From the NCBI GenBank assembly GCA_035299065.1, contig DATGXI010000152.1, forward strand, positions 19,280-83,279: a stretch of 64,000 nt of DNA, written 5' to 3'. The notes beneath the pieces are model-generated. The model was not told where the DNA came from, searched no databases, and saw only the letters and a program-made list of their open reading frames with translations. Shown here piece by piece: positions 8,503 through 19,332 of the stretch. Source of the DNA: DASPJQ01 sp035299065. Its GTDB lineage: Bacteria > Bacteroidota > Bacteroidia > Flavobacteriales_D > UBA2798. A program made the translations under genes and the position numbers. Position 1 is the first letter of the stretch, and every line of letters starts with the position of its first letter.

Positions 8503-9422
8503 TACAAATACCTTGGAGAAACGTGTTTAACTTTTTTAATGTTCAAATCAAACCCGGCCACAATTTCGTGTGTGCCAAGCGTAAACTTTTTTAACCTGTT
8601 CATGACAAGGTCGTACGAATAACCAATACGGGCCCAGTCAGTCACATAAAATTCAGATATAAATGTTACACCGTTTCCTGACCGAAAGGATGCTCCAAGC
8701 CAAAATACTTTATTGAATAAGAAACTTGCGTTTAAATCAATGTTAACTGGCGCCCCACTTACATACTTTACAAGAATGGAAGGCTTAAACACTACTTTGG
8801 GTGAAATTTCGGCTGCGTAACCGGTAGCAACCATAAAATGCCTTTTCAAAAATAAATTTGTTCCTGTAGGATAATTTTCAAAATCAAATTTTGATTGCGT
8901 TAAATGTGTTGTTGACAAACCTGCATAAAATTTTCGTGTATAATAATACAGGCCGGCATCAAAACTGGGCACCATGGTTGAAATGGTGTTCATGGTGTTG
9001 AATTTGTCAGTAGGATTGTTATAGTTCAATTTACTGTTATCAAGGCGTGAATTGAACATGCCACCCCTTAAACCAAATGACAGTTTGCCTTTTCCAAGTT
9101 GCAAATGATAGGCACAGGTTAACAAGGCACCTGAATTGCGAGTAGGGCCAACCACATCGTTAATTACATTGATGCCTGCAGCCAGTTTTGTTTGACCAAT
9201 TCCTGAATGCATGCTGAATGTTTGTGTTGCCGGAGCACCTTCAATACCTACCCATTGCTGGCGGAAAAGCAACACACCGCTCAACGCATCACGACTTCCG
9301 GCATAGGCTGGGTTTATCATGAATGGATTGAACATGTACTGGCTGTAAATAGCCACTTGTTGTGCTTTGATTCCGTTAAAGGAGATCAACAGCAAGCTTA
9401 TGTATAAAAACTTCTTCATCAT
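8502..9422 (-). CDS. PorP/SprF family T9SS outer-membrane protein
   Basis: 306 residues with a signal peptide and the family hallmark near the N-terminus (YSQYMFNPFMINPAYAGS, then FRQQWVGIEGAP). The rest is a 12-14 stranded outer-membrane barrel ending in a strand-rich C-terminus. PorP/SprF proteins associate with the T9SS; in Flavobacterium johnsoniae SprF is needed for secretion and surface attachment of the type B cargo SprB. Here the gene lies between a type B CTD adhesin (8-base gap upstream) and an OmpA/PD40 partner (1-base overlap downstream), so it is probably the dedicated SprF-like partner of that adhesin. Confidence 0.92.
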   Translation of the reverse strand: MMKKFLYISLLLISFNGIKAQQVAIYSQYMFNPFMINPAYAGSRDALSGVLLFRQQWVGIEGAPATQTFSMHSGIGQTKLAAGINVINDVVGPTRNSGALLTCAYHLQLGKGKLSFGLRGGMFNSRLDNSKLNYNNPTDKFNTMNTISTMVPSFDAGLYYYTRKFYAGLSTTHLTQSKFDFENYPTGTNLFLKRHFMVATGYAAEISPKVVFKPSILVKYVSGAPVNIDLNASFLFNKVFWLGASFRSGNGVTFISEFYVTDWARIGYSYDLVMNRLKKFTLGTHEIVAGFDLNIKKVKHVSPRYL

Positions 9423-9430
9423 TTCTCCTT

Positions 9431-12400
9431 TTAATAATTAACCTGCAACCAACCTGCTTTTTGTTGACCGTCATCAAAATACTGTATGGTGAAATAGTAT
9501 GTTCCGGCAGCCACTGTTGAACCGTTGTATTTACCATCCCAAACTTTGGTAATGTTGTCGTATCCGTTTATTTCTATCATTTTATCGCCCCATCGGTTAA
9601 ATATCAAAACTTTGTTATCAGGATGTGATGTAATACCGTTAATGATCCACGAATCGTTTACACCATCACCATCAGGTGAAAATGCGTTTGTGACATCATC
9701 AAGTGAACACGGTTCCACATCAACACGCACTGAATCGTAAAGTGTACAGCCGGGCAGTGCAGGTACTGTTGCCACTATATAATACGTATGTGTTGTTGAA
9801 GGGCCTACCATCGCATTCAACACCATGTTGTCATTCATGGTTGAATCAGCAACCCATTGCAGGAATGTTAAAGCCGGATCAATTGTTGGGTTCAATTGAA
9901 TGTCCTGCCCGGCACATGTCAGGTAAGGTTCATTCATGGTAATAAGACTTGCGTCATAGTTGGTAAACGTAAACGGAAGCGCTGCACTTGTGCATGTTGC
10001 GCCAACTGCATTCACCACATAAATAGTATGTGTACCACCAGGCAATACAGCCGAAGATATGGTAGCACCGGTTGTAATTAAGTTTGTTAATCCGGCATCG
10101 GCATACCATTGTGTTGTTGTTGGGTTGCTAATCACAATTGTGCCCGGAGAAGTTCCGCAATAATCAAATGGTGCTGTTGAACCAAGAATAGGTGCGGGTG
10201 GATCATTGCTTACAGTTACATTCATTTGGGCATATCCAAAACAGGTTGTTACTGCATCGTAATACAAATAGCCAACCTGGTCAACCCCTACAACGGATGG
10301 ATCATACGTGTAGGGTGAACCTCCCACAGGTGTTCCGTTCAACAAAAATCCACCACCCGTAGGATTTCCAAAAGCAACAATGGAATCTTCACTTACGCAA
10401 TACGGGCCTGCTGTTAAACCTGTAATGGTAACAGGTGGCAATGCATTTAGCCAGATTTTATTCGTATCAGTGTTTGTACAACCCGTAGTAGCATTTGTAT
10501 ACGTGTAGGTAATGGTATGATAGGTGTTTACACCGGCAAGCAAAGTAATCCATGTTCCGGTTGTTGAATTCAATCCAATTACTCCTGTCCAGCTTCCTCC
10601 CGCAGGAACTGCTGAAAAGTAAACGGTATCGGCATAACAGGCAAAATGATCATCGGCAATGGTTACAACGGGTAAAGGATTAATCACGATGGTAACCGTA
10701 TCTGACGAAACGCATGGTGAAGTATAAGAATGATAAATTTGGTATGTACCCGGTATTGACATGCTCGGATAAATTTCACCCGTTGCGGTATTCATGGTTA
10801 CACCCAAGCCGCCAACAACATCAAAATAACCACCCGGACTAGCTGTAAAAGAAGGAAGCACTGAAGTTACGCTTGCGCAATAACTGGTTGCGCCATAATT
10901 GAACGAAGCGTCTATTCCTGACGAGGCAACAAGCGTCATTGTATCAGTATTGTAGCAGCTACCGTCAAATACCTCAAGAGCATATTGGGTTGTAACGGTT
11001 GGAGAAACACTGAGTGTTGGTCCCGTACCAATAGGTGTTGCATTTCCAACTTCATACCAGGTATAGGACCCCACTGCGCTTCCTGTTGAACTTAAATTAT
11101 ACGTATTACCAACACACACAGTATCGTCAGCACCGGCAGAAGCAGTTGGTGCATTTATAACCACAATGGTTGTAGCCGTGTCACTGCATGTTCCGTTTGA
11201 AGCAATTAATTGAACCGTAAATGCACTTGCCGTTGTGTATGTATAGGAAGGATTCATAACATTGCTTGCTCCTATTCCATCGCCAAAATCCCAGGCCCAT
11301 GATGTTATTGATCCAATGGTAGTGGTGGAAATATCCGTAAATGTCAATGTTGATCCTATACATGCCGGTCCTACAGGAGAAATGCCTGCTGTAACATCTG
11401 TGCCGGCACTAACGGTTAAAATAAGCGTATCATCACAGCCATTTGCATCAATCAGCAATATGGAGTACGTATCAGGTAACAGGCTACCTACTGATGCCGA
11501 AGTTCCATAAACAATTCCTGTTGCAGAACCAGAAAGAACACTTGAGCTATTGTAAACATCCATGGTGAAATTTGGTGTTTCACCTGCTGCAATAAGAATT
11601 TGTATTTCGCCATCCCCTGCCCCGGCACATGTTTCAGGCACTACAGTAGGTGTATATGCAAGTGGTACAGGACCACCAATGGTAACGGTATCGCTGTTTA
11701 TACTGCAGCCACCATATTCAGTTACGGTGCAGTAATAATTTCCGGGAGCAAGTCCAGTTGCGGTTGATGCAGTTGCACCCGCAACAGGTACACCGGTTGT
11801 TGCATTTACCCATTGAAATAAAACCGGGGTAGCACCACCTACACTTACTATAGCGCTTCCATCGGTTGAATTGCTACAGGTGGCACCGGTAAGAACAGCG
11901 GCTGAAGCTGTAAACGTTCCCAATCCAATGGTTGCTGAAAACTCTGATGTTTCGTAATGTCCACCACCAAGGTCTTCAGAAAGTGTTGCTGAAAAAACTG
12001 TTCCTGCAGGAAACGTAATTGCCGTTGAATATCCAAACATGGTTGATGCACCAGGCGAACCAATTGTCATAAATCCTATGAGCGAATCACCTTCGCCAAA
12101 TCCGCTTACGTCAGTAGTTGCAGGAGGAATAATGGCAAAAAATTCAAGCCTGTATACACCACCAGGGTTGTCCACATTAATAGTTCCGTTTAATTTTGTG
12201 TCTCCAAAAGGACAAAGGAATGCATTGGTAAACACAGGATAATTTTGCCCGTTGTTACCAAAATTACCAGCGCCTGACCCCGACACATCGGTATCATTCA
12301 AATCATTTGGCAATGGTACGCTAAAGCTACCGTTATCCAGCGAAATACCAAGATCATTGTTGCTGAAAATAGAATTTCCGAGAATACCAATTGACGAATT

Positions 12401-15295
12401 ATTTTTTGCAACATATACTCCGGCTTGTCCATTATGTGCTATTACATTTCCTTCACCACCCGGACCACCAATCATACCATTTGTACACCCTTGTGGAATA
12501 TAAATCCCAAGATACATGTTTGAAAAAGGTGCTCCTGAACTTGACACGCCAATTTTGTTGTATCGTATAAAAAAGTTAGTGCTGTTTTCAATCACCATTC
12601 CATCCTGGTCATTTCCGGCAACAACATTCGTATCAATTTCAAACTGCGAACAGTTGTAGGTTGTAACACCTGCATCATTTGGAAGTGGTGCCGTTTGCGT
12701 AGAATTTAAACCAATCGTATTTTTTGTAACAAAAGAAGGCACCGTATTATCAAGTAAACTTACGCCTACAACTGGATTTCCACTAATGAGGTTAGCCCTG
12801 ATGTGTGTTGAACCTGATGCCTGAACGGTTACACCATTCCCAAGTCCTCTTGAAAACATACCTGTTGAGTCGGAGCCAATCTTATTTGAAAAAACAACAT
12901 TGTTATCACCAGCTCCATTTAGCCATATACTGGCTGAAGTATGACCGCCAAAACGGCTATTGGCAATAAAGTTTGCTGATGAAAGATTAACAATGTGTAC
13001 ACCTGAACTTCCATTACCACCTTCGGCATTGTCAGGACGCAAACCAATAAAATTTCCATTGATGGAATGGCCGTGTGCATTGTCAAGGTAAATACCCAAA
13101 TTGCTGTTGTGGCAAATATAATTTCTCCCTAAAAAAGTTCCGTTTCCAATGTAAATTGAAGTTACAGCCGGACTAAGTATACTGATACCTGTGTTGTTGC
13201 CCATAGCAGGGAAACCGGCACCGGCATTTGGAGAAACTCCAATGTAATTACCCATTATTTTTATGCCTGCAGTGCCGTCAAGTAATATGCCATCGGTTGC
13301 TCCACCAATTACATTTCCGCCCCCCGGCAAATCGGCTCCAATTCTACCAGAAGTACCTGCTTTAAAATTCACACCATACGCTGTTGGAAGTGGAATGACA
13401 TTTCCTGAAATATCAGGACCAATATAGTTACCAAATATTTTTGCGTGTGACGTTCCGCTACCCTGTACCATGATACCAGCCGTAGTATTTCCTGATATGA
13501 CGTTACGCGACCATTCCTTCATGCTTTCACCAATCACCAGCAAAGTGTCACACGACTCAACAAGAATTCCAATTTCATTGGAGCTTGTACTCAAACCATC
13601 AGGCGTAAGCCCCACAATATTACCGCCTATGAAACCGGCAACAGAATTTTTCACATATATTCCTGCGGTGTTTGCAAGCAAACTTTTTTGTCCGCCTATC
13701 ACATTGCCTTCATGAACGTATTTTCCACCAATGTTTACCATATTGGAAAGACCCGTTGACTGAATTGCATTCGCACCTAAACCGGATAGTGTATTAAAAT
13801 GATTTCCATAAATGCGCGTACTGCAATTGTTCATTTTTATCGCAACCTTATCGGTTGCATTTTCAAAATTCAAACCTGCAATCCATGATGTTGCCGGCCA
13901 TCCTGTAAGGTTTAACAAATCGGCACCGGCAGAGGTGTTGATTTTTGTGTAAAGTATTGCAGGTGTAATATAAGTTCCAGGAAAACCTGGATCACGTGGC
14001 CCTGCAACAGCAGTTCCTGGTTGTGAATAACCATCAATCATCCATGCCTCAGTAGCTGTAAATGACAATACACTTGCAAGGGTTGTGGTGATTGGCGCTC
14101 CGTGATCAAAATCCATGAACCGCGGGCTAACCGAGGCTGAACCAATCATAGCACTCCACTGGCTTGCAAAACTTCCTGCACCTGCAGCTGATGTGACCGT
14201 GTATGGTGTAAATTCAACTGCACCTGCATCGGGAAATAAACTTCCACCATCAAGTATACGCGGTGCACGCCTGCAGTCAACAGGAGGAATGGGTGTACCA
14301 GCACCTGGAGTAATACCTCTGTCAATTGCCAGACTTCCGGGTGTTATTTTTAAATATTTTAATCCGTAGCCATCGGTAAGCGGACCTCCGGATCTGAAGA
14401 AAGGGTCTACTGAAGCGTAAGATGACGACATGAGGTCACCAGTGGTGGGTGTAAGAAATCCTCCTGGGTTACGCCTTATTATATTTCCACCATGACTCAT
14501 CCATGATCCGCCTGAACCAGCAAACATTTCTGTAAAAGCTGCACCTGCCCCTGAATGTACCACAATGCTGTTTTGTATTCCAACAAAACCACCACTGTTG
14601 TAAATGGCATTTCCGTTTGAAGCGCTGGAAGCTGCGTTAGCATCAAATGTGCAATGCAATATTTCAACACTTGAAGTGCCTGTATTATTAAACAAAGCCC
14701 CACCAAAACCTGCACTGTTGTTGAAAAATGTACAGTTGACAAGCACCAGGTCATTGTTGTTAAAAATAGCACCACCACTTGAGCCTGCCGATACATTGTT
14801 GTTTAAAAACGATGAATTTTCAATGCGCATTATACCTGTAAACCCATTGTTGACAGCTCCACCGTTTGCAGCACTTGTATTGTTTTCAAATACACAATCA
14901 CGAATAAGTACATTTCCATCAGAAGTGATGTATCCGTTTGTACCGAACGCGCTTCCCAGAATGGTAACCCCCATGAGATTAAAAACCGAACCGGGCGCAA
15001 CACCAAAAGCCGTACCCATAGCAATGCCTGATACGTTAATGGTGCAGTGAATTGGAAAAGGACCTATGACGGTAACATTTTCACCCGCATTGATAAAAAT
15101 TGTACTTGTAAGGTTGATGGTTCCTTTCACATCAATCAAAACTGTATCGCCCACATTGGCTAATCCAACCTGGTCACGTAACGAACCGGGACCTGCATCG
15201 GCAAGTGATGTAACTTTTAAAACATTGGCGTGTGTGAAAAGCGGAATTGCACAATAAAGCACAAAAACCAGGCATATTTTTTTAAACATATTCAT
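9431..15295 (-). CDS. Giant T9SS type B (gliding-motility CTD) adhesin
   Basis: 1954 residues, signal peptide at 1-24. Residues 25-1030 form a long right-handed parallel beta-helix, opening with a CSLREA-like segment (TSLADAGPGSLRDQV) and continuing with many Asn/Gly-rich turns (GNVIGGATDGILLDGTAGI). Two SprB-type repeats follow near 1140 and 1222 (ATCSNSTDGSA, ETCAGAGDGEI), then a PKD domain near 1335 (WAWDFGDGIG) and further Ig/PKD-like domains. The type B sorting domain is at about 1868-1954 (NAFSPDGDGVNDSW, IFNRWGDKM, GTYYFTIQY). Known type B cargo is exported by the T9SS and attached with SprF-like help. It is the first gene of a three- or four-gene operon. The ligand is unknown. Confidence 0.92.
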   Translation of the reverse strand: MNMFKKICLVFVLYCAIPLFTHANVLKVTSLADAGPGSLRDQVGLANVGDTVLIDVKGTINLTSTIFINAGENVTVIGPFPIHCTINVSGIAMGTAFGVAPGSVFNLMGVTILGSAFGTNGYITSDGNVLIRDCVFENNTSAANGGAVNNGFTGIMRIENSSFLNNNVSAGSSGGAIFNNNDLVLVNCTFFNNSAGFGGALFNNTGTSSVEILHCTFDANAASSASNGNAIYNSGGFVGIQNSIVVHSGAGAAFTEMFAGSGGSWMSHGGNIIRRNPGGFLTPTTGDLMSSSYASVDPFFRSGGPLTDGYGLKYLKITPGSLAIDRGITPGAGTPIPPVDCRRAPRILDGGSLFPDAGAVEFTPYTVTSAAGAGSFASQWSAMIGSASVSPRFMDFDHGAPITTTLASVLSFTATEAWMIDGYSQPGTAVAGPRDPGFPGTYITPAILYTKINTSAGADLLNLTGWPATSWIAGLNFENATDKVAIKMNNCSTRIYGNHFNTLSGLGANAIQSTGLSNMVNIGGKYVHEGNVIGGQKSLLANTAGIYVKNSVAGFIGGNIVGLTPDGLSTSSNEIGILVESCDTLLVIGESMKEWSRNVISGNTTAGIMVQGSGTSHAKIFGNYIGPDISGNVIPLPTAYGVNFKAGTSGRIGADLPGGGNVIGGATDGILLDGTAGIKIMGNYIGVSPNAGAGFPAMGNNTGISILSPAVTSIYIGNGTFLGRNYICHNSNLGIYLDNAHGHSINGNFIGLRPDNAEGGNGSSGVHIVNLSSANFIANSRFGGHTSASIWLNGAGDNNVVFSNKIGSDSTGMFSRGLGNGVTVQASGSTHIRANLISGNPVVGVSLLDNTVPSFVTKNTIGLNSTQTAPLPNDAGVTTYNCSQFEIDTNVVAGNDQDGMVIENSTNFFIRYNKIGVSSSGAPFSNMYLGIYIPQGCTNGMIGGPGGEGNVIAHNGQAGVYVAKNNSSIGILGNSIFSNNDLGISLDNGSFSVPLPNDLNDTDVSGSGAGNFGNNGQNYPVFTNAFLCPFGDTKLNGTINVDNPGGVYRLEFFAIIPPATTDVSGFGEGDSLIGFMTIGSPGASTMFGYSTAITFPAGTVFSATLSEDLGGGHYETSEFSATIGLGTFTASAAVLTGATCSNSTDGSAIVSVGGATPVLFQWVNATTGVPVAGATASTATGLAPGNYYCTVTEYGGCSINSDTVTIGGPVPLAYTPTVVPETCAGAGDGEIQILIAAGETPNFTMDVYNSSSVLSGSATGIVYGTSASVGSLLPDTYSILLIDANGCDDTLILTVSAGTDVTAGISPVGPACIGSTLTFTDISTTTIGSITSWAWDFGDGIGASNVMNPSYTYTTASAFTVQLIASNGTCSDTATTIVVINAPTASAGADDTVCVGNTYNLSSTGSAVGSYTWYEVGNATPIGTGPTLSVSPTVTTQYALEVFDGSCYNTDTMTLVASSGIDASFNYGATSYCASVTSVLPSFTASPGGYFDVVGGLGVTMNTATGEIYPSMSIPGTYQIYHSYTSPCVSSDTVTIVINPLPVVTIADDHFACYADTVYFSAVPAGGSWTGVIGLNSTTGTWITLLAGVNTYHTITYTYTNATTGCTNTDTNKIWLNALPPVTITGLTAGPYCVSEDSIVAFGNPTGGGFLLNGTPVGGSPYTYDPSVVGVDQVGYLYYDAVTTCFGYAQMNVTVSNDPPAPILGSTAPFDYCGTSPGTIVISNPTTTQWYADAGLTNLITTGATISSAVLPGGTHTIYVVNAVGATCTSAALPFTFTNYDASLITMNEPYLTCAGQDIQLNPTIDPALTFLQWVADSTMNDNMVLNAMVGPSTTHTYYIVATVPALPGCTLYDSVRVDVEPCSLDDVTNAFSPDGDGVNDSWIINGITSHPDNKVLIFNRWGDKMIEINGYDNITKVWDGKYNGSTVAAGTYYFTIQYFDDGQQKAGWLQVNY

Positions 15296-15612
15296 TTTGT
15301 ATGATGTACAAAAGACGGATATAAGAAAATCTTGTTGTACGAAGCCGGCACAAATTTATGAAAACTATGATTGATACAGGTCTTTACAGGGTAAAAACGG
15401 GATTTTTATTGATAAAAACCCGTTATTTAACAACGCTGGCCCGCCAAGTAAGAGTGGAACAGCCTTGAAAAACCGCAAAAACCTCAAAGTCAACCGGTTT
15501 TCGCAATTTATTCAAAAACCAGTGTTTTTTTTCGTTCATCTCAGAAATGGTTCATTTCACCCTTAAATTCTGACAAATCACCAAAACGTTTGCTCATTTT
15601 CTCAACAGGTGC
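15296..15612. other. Divergent intergenic region, no gene seen
   Basis: About 320 bases between the adhesin and the M43 protease gene. I see no ORF with plausible content, RNA gene or strong hairpin. It must carry the adhesin operon promoter, but I found no convincing TTTG/TAnnTTTG pair for the minus strand. Confidence 0.5.
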
Positions 15613-15642
15613 TTGTATAGCTAAAAAATAAATATACTTTTA
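15613..15642 (+). promoter_or_regulatory. Candidate promoter for the M43 protease gene
   Basis: TTG at 15613-15615, a 19-base spacer, then TACTTTTA at 15635-15642. This is a good fit to the Bacteroidota -33/-7 pattern (last base A, not G). It predicts a leader of roughly 16 bases before the ATG at 15665. Confidence 0.45.
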
Positions 15643-15664
15643 AAGCAAACAACCCATTTAATTC

Positions 15665-18600
15665 ATGAAACAATTATTTACGCTCGTGTTAGGCCTTTGC
15701 AGCCTTTTAACGTTTGCACAAACTTCATCAGGAGAAAAATGCCTGACTGATAAACGTCATGCTATGCTTTATGCGACCGATCCGGTATATAAAGCACGCT
15801 ATGATCATAACAAAACTGTGTTGAATGCAGCCATAAACAGCGGCCTGCGATCAGGTGGAGTTTATACGATACCGGTTGTTGTTCATGTAATTCATCTTGG
15901 CGAATCAATTGGAACAGGAACAAATATCAGCAACGCCCAAATTCAAAGCGCAATTGATAATCTAAACAATGCATATTCAAATGTTGGCTATGCCGGTTTA
16001 GATATAGAAGTGCAGTTTGCATTGGCAGTGCGTGACCCAAACTGTAATGCAACAACCGGAATTAACCGTGTTAACGGAAGTGGTGTTACAGCTGGTGGCG
16101 ATAACTACAGTACAGTAGGTATAACAAGTAACAACGAAACTGCTATTAAAGCATTGAGTGTTTGGTCTAACAGTGATTACTACAATATATGGATTGTAAG
16201 TGAAATTGACGATAACGGTGGGGGATCAGGAACTCAGGGATACGCTTATTTTCCAGGGGCAGGGCCTTCTGTTGACGGAGCAGTAATTTTGTACAACGCC
16301 TTTGGCTATGACCCAACCAATACGCTTGGTTACAACCTTAAAAGTTACACGAATTATAATACAACTGCCATTCATGAATTTGGACACGGTTTTAACCTTT
16401 ACCATACATTTGAAGGTGATGCTGATGGCGCATCCTGTCCAACCAACACCAGTTGTTCAACTGATGGAGATGAATGTTGCGATACAGATGCGCATAACCG
16501 AAACGATGATGATTGCACCGGAGGCACATTAAATACCTGTCATGGCGTAGCCGGAAGTACCGTTTACAATAATTTTATGGCTTATTCAAGCGATGCCTGC
16601 CAGAATCGTTTTACGGCCGACCAAAAAACGCGTATGCGGGCAGCGATTTCAACCACACGTGCAAGCCTTTTAACATCACTAGCATTAACAACTGCACCAG
16701 CCAGCCCTCCTAGCGTAGTGAATGCAAGTTGTTCGCCTGTATCTTCTGCTACCGGACTTGGTGGCGGTTTTGGTGGAATCATGAGCGTTACCTACGGTAC
16801 AATGACTAGTTCTACTTCAAATACACAAGGCGATGGTTCTGCATATGGAACATCAGGATACCTTGATTTTTCTGAAGATTGTTTGAAATACCTTGAAGTG
16901 AATGAAGGTGATGCTATTCCAATAAGCGTTACAACATGGTTCAATAACCACGTTGTAAAAGTATATGTTGACTGGAATAATGACGGTACTTTTAATGATG
17001 TAAGTGAGTTGGCCGCAACACTTAACATTAGTGGCTCAGCGGGAGGTGGAAGTAATACAGCTTCAGGTTCAATAACAATGCCTGGTACAGTAACTACCGG
17101 GCAGTTTTTACGCTTGCGCTTCAATGCTGACATTGCAACACCAACAGGAAATTGCGATGGACCTACACATGGTCAGGTTGAAGACTATTCAATTTATATT
17201 AATCCGGCAGGAACACCTGCACCCTCAGCCGATTTTAGCGGTACACCTACCACTGTTTGTGTAGGAAGCAATGTAGTTTTTACAGACGCTTCAACAGGAA
17301 CTACATCGTGGTCATGGAACTTTGGTTCAGGAGCAACTCCTGCAAGTGCAAGTGGCGTGGGTCCTCACACCGTTAGCTGGTCAACTTCAGGATCAAAAAC
17401 AATTGCGTTGACAGCAACGGGTCCCGGGGGATCTGATGTAGAAACAAAAACAAATTACATTACTGTTAATCCCACACTTGTTCCATCGGTTTCAATTGTG
17501 GCGAGTTCAAACCCTATTACAAGTGGCACAAGTGTAACATTTACTGCTACCCCAGTTAATGGCGGTACACCTTCCTATCAATGGAAATTAAATGGAAGCA
17601 ATGTTGGCACAAGCAGTTCAACCTATGTAAACAGTACATTGGTAAATGGTGACCAAATAAGCTGTGTTATGACGTCAACAGCCAGTTGTGCTTCGCCAAC
17701 AACAGCTACTTCCAATACCGTAACCATGACCGTAAACCCTTCAACCTGTACGGCAGCACCTGTTTCAGGTCCTGGTGGTATTGGTAATAATACTGACAAT
17801 AAACTTTGGCTCGATGCATCAAAAATAACAGGCGTTTTAAACGGAACAGGGTTGTATGTATGGCCTGATGTATCGGGTAATGCAACTGTTGTTTCACAGG
17901 GTTCGCCAACAAAACGTCCCATTTATTTAACCAACCAGTTAAATGGTTTACCTGCGTTGGATTTTGATGGATCAAATGACTGGATAGGTACAGCAGCAAT
18001 TCCTGCGTTAAATACAGATAATATAACCTGGTTTATCATTGGCAGTGCCGAAAATGTTGCAGCAACAGGCCATATGGTTTGTAGTGGGTATACCGCTGGT
18101 GCAGGATCAGGTTCTACCAGCTTATGGAAAACATGCAGTGGCACGGGAACAATTGTTTCAGCTACCCGTAGCTCAACTGCTACATTTGGTTCGGGTACCA
18201 TTAATCATACTGTTTCAGCAAGTGGTTACCACATCCTGTCAAACGTTTGGAAAGGAACCACTGACCAGATTTCAGGCTATACTGACGGAAGTTTTAAATC
18301 AACTTCAACAGGTGTAAACGCTTCACCAACCGGGCACCAAAAATTTCGCATCGGTAGCAACACCGCAACCGAATCACAGTTTTTTAACGGGAAAATATCA
18401 GAAGTAATTGTTTATTCACGTGCATTAAATGATGCAGAACGCATTATTGTTGAAAATTACCTGGGAACTAAATACAATTTACCAATTTCGGCCAATGACA
18501 TTTATGCCTACGAAAGCAGCAACAGCCATGACGCTGCAGGTATTGGCCAGATTTCAGATGTGAATTGCGTGAGCGCAAAAGGAAGCCTGGTTGAAATAAG

Positions 18601-19264
18601 TAATCCATCTTCGCTTAGTAACGGTGATTTTATGATGTGGGCTCATGACAACGGTTCACTTGTAGCTGCAAATACCGATTGCCCAAGTTCATATGGTGCA
18701 AGTGGACAACGTTTGCCTCGCGAATGGCGTGTTGACAAAACAAATGATTTAGGAACTGTTACGGTTTCGTTTTATATGGATGGAATTTCACTTGGAACCA
18801 ACTTTGAATTACTTGTTGATGCTGATGGGGTTTTTACTAATGCTACGCGTATTACTTCAGGATACAGTTATGATGCCGGTTGCAACATGGCTTCATGGAC
18901 AGGTGTAAGCCTTAGCGATGGAAACTACTTTACAATTGGTACTCCTGATGGTTCTGCTATGATGGTGCTTGCACCGGATGGTCTCAAAGTTGAAGAAGCA
19001 AAACCAACAGTTGTTGCCGAAAAAGTAAAAATCTATCCGAATCCAAATAATGGTAGTTTCATAATTGAAAATATTCCTGCGGGATGTGATGTAATGATTT
19101 ATAACCCACTTGCCGAAATAGTGGCTAACATAAGTTCAACTTCAATAAGTGACGGTATTGCCCAGGTGGCAATTGACAACGCTAATGCTGGAATTTATTT
19201 CGTGAAAATTATAAATGATCAGAAATTACCTGTGATGACTGAACGAATTGTGATATACAGGTAA
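15665..19264 (+). CDS. Secreted M43-type zinc metalloprotease with T9SS type A CTD
   Basis: 1199 residues. Signal peptide at 1-18. The peptidase domain (about 65-335) has the zinc site HEFGHGFNLYH at 237-247 (His237, His241, His247, catalytic Glu238) and a downstream Met-turn region NNFMAYSSD (Met305), as in the pappalysin/M43 family. A GEVED domain follows (about 395-520, VYVDWNNDG and HGQVEDYSI), then a PKD domain (about 522-600, WSWNFG), an Ig-like domain (about 605-695) and a LamG/concanavalin-like region (about 705-935, LWLDASK). The C-terminal T9SS type A sorting domain is at about 1118-1199 (VKIYPNPNNGSF ... IYFVKI). It is probably exported by the T9SS and degrades extracellular protein. 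It has its own promoter and terminator. Confidence 0.92.
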   Translation: MKQLFTLVLGLCSLLTFAQTSSGEKCLTDKRHAMLYATDPVYKARYDHNKTVLNAAINSGLRSGGVYTIPVVVHVIHLGESIGTGTNISNAQIQSAIDNLNNAYSNVGYAGLDIEVQFALAVRDPNCNATTGINRVNGSGVTAGGDNYSTVGITSNNETAIKALSVWSNSDYYNIWIVSEIDDNGGGSGTQGYAYFPGAGPSVDGAVILYNAFGYDPTNTLGYNLKSYTNYNTTAIHEFGHGFNLYHTFEGDADGASCPTNTSCSTDGDECCDTDAHNRNDDDCTGGTLNTCHGVAGSTVYNNFMAYSSDACQNRFTADQKTRMRAAISTTRASLLTSLALTTAPASPPSVVNASCSPVSSATGLGGGFGGIMSVTYGTMTSSTSNTQGDGSAYGTSGYLDFSEDCLKYLEVNEGDAIPISVTTWFNNHVVKVYVDWNNDGTFNDVSELAATLNISGSAGGGSNTASGSITMPGTVTTGQFLRLRFNADIATPTGNCDGPTHGQVEDYSIYINPAGTPAPSADFSGTPTTVCVGSNVVFTDASTGTTSWSWNFGSGATPASASGVGPHTVSWSTSGSKTIALTATGPGGSDVETKTNYITVNPTLVPSVSIVASSNPITSGTSVTFTATPVNGGTPSYQWKLNGSNVGTSSSTYVNSTLVNGDQISCVMTSTASCASPTTATSNTVTMTVNPSTCTAAPVSGPGGIGNNTDNKLWLDASKITGVLNGTGLYVWPDVSGNATVVSQGSPTKRPIYLTNQLNGLPALDFDGSNDWIGTAAIPALNTDNITWFIIGSAENVAATGHMVCSGYTAGAGSGSTSLWKTCSGTGTIVSATRSSTATFGSGTINHTVSASGYHILSNVWKGTTDQISGYTDGSFKSTSTGVNASPTGHQKFRIGSNTATESQFFNGKISEVIVYSRALNDAERIIVENYLGTKYNLPISANDIYAYESSNSHDAAGIGQISDVNCVSAKGSLVEISNPSSLSNGDFMMWAHDNGSLVAANTDCPSSYGASGQRLPREWRVDKTNDLGTVTVSFYMDGISLGTNFELLVDADGVFTNATRITSGYSYDAGCNMASWTGVSLSDGNYFTIGTPDGSAMMVLAPDGLKVEEAKPTVVAEKVKIYPNPNNGSFIIENIPAGCDVMIYNPLAEIVANISSTSISDGIAQVAIDNANAGIYFVKIINDQKLPVMTERIVIYR

Positions 19265-19283
19265 TGTGTAGGTAATTTTAAAT

Positions 19284-19319
19284 AAAAAAAGCCTTGAAGT
19301 TCCTTCAAGGCTTTTTTTT
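19284..19319. terminator. Bidirectional rho-independent terminator
   Basis: A 9-bp perfect stem GCCTTGAAG (19291-19299) / CTTCAAGGC (19303-19311) with a 3-base loop. It is preceded by seven A and followed by eight T, so it can end transcription from both the protease gene (plus) and the small secreted-protein gene (minus). Confidence 0.9.
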
Positions 19320-19332
19320 ACAACTGCTTTTT

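Noticed and set aside
14604..15050. 148-residue plus-strand ORF opposite the giant adhesin
   Set aside because: Antisense to a well-supported gene with strong domain content. Its translation is low-complexity Pro/Ala-rich, a by-product of the repetitive Gly/Asn-rich codons on the other strand.
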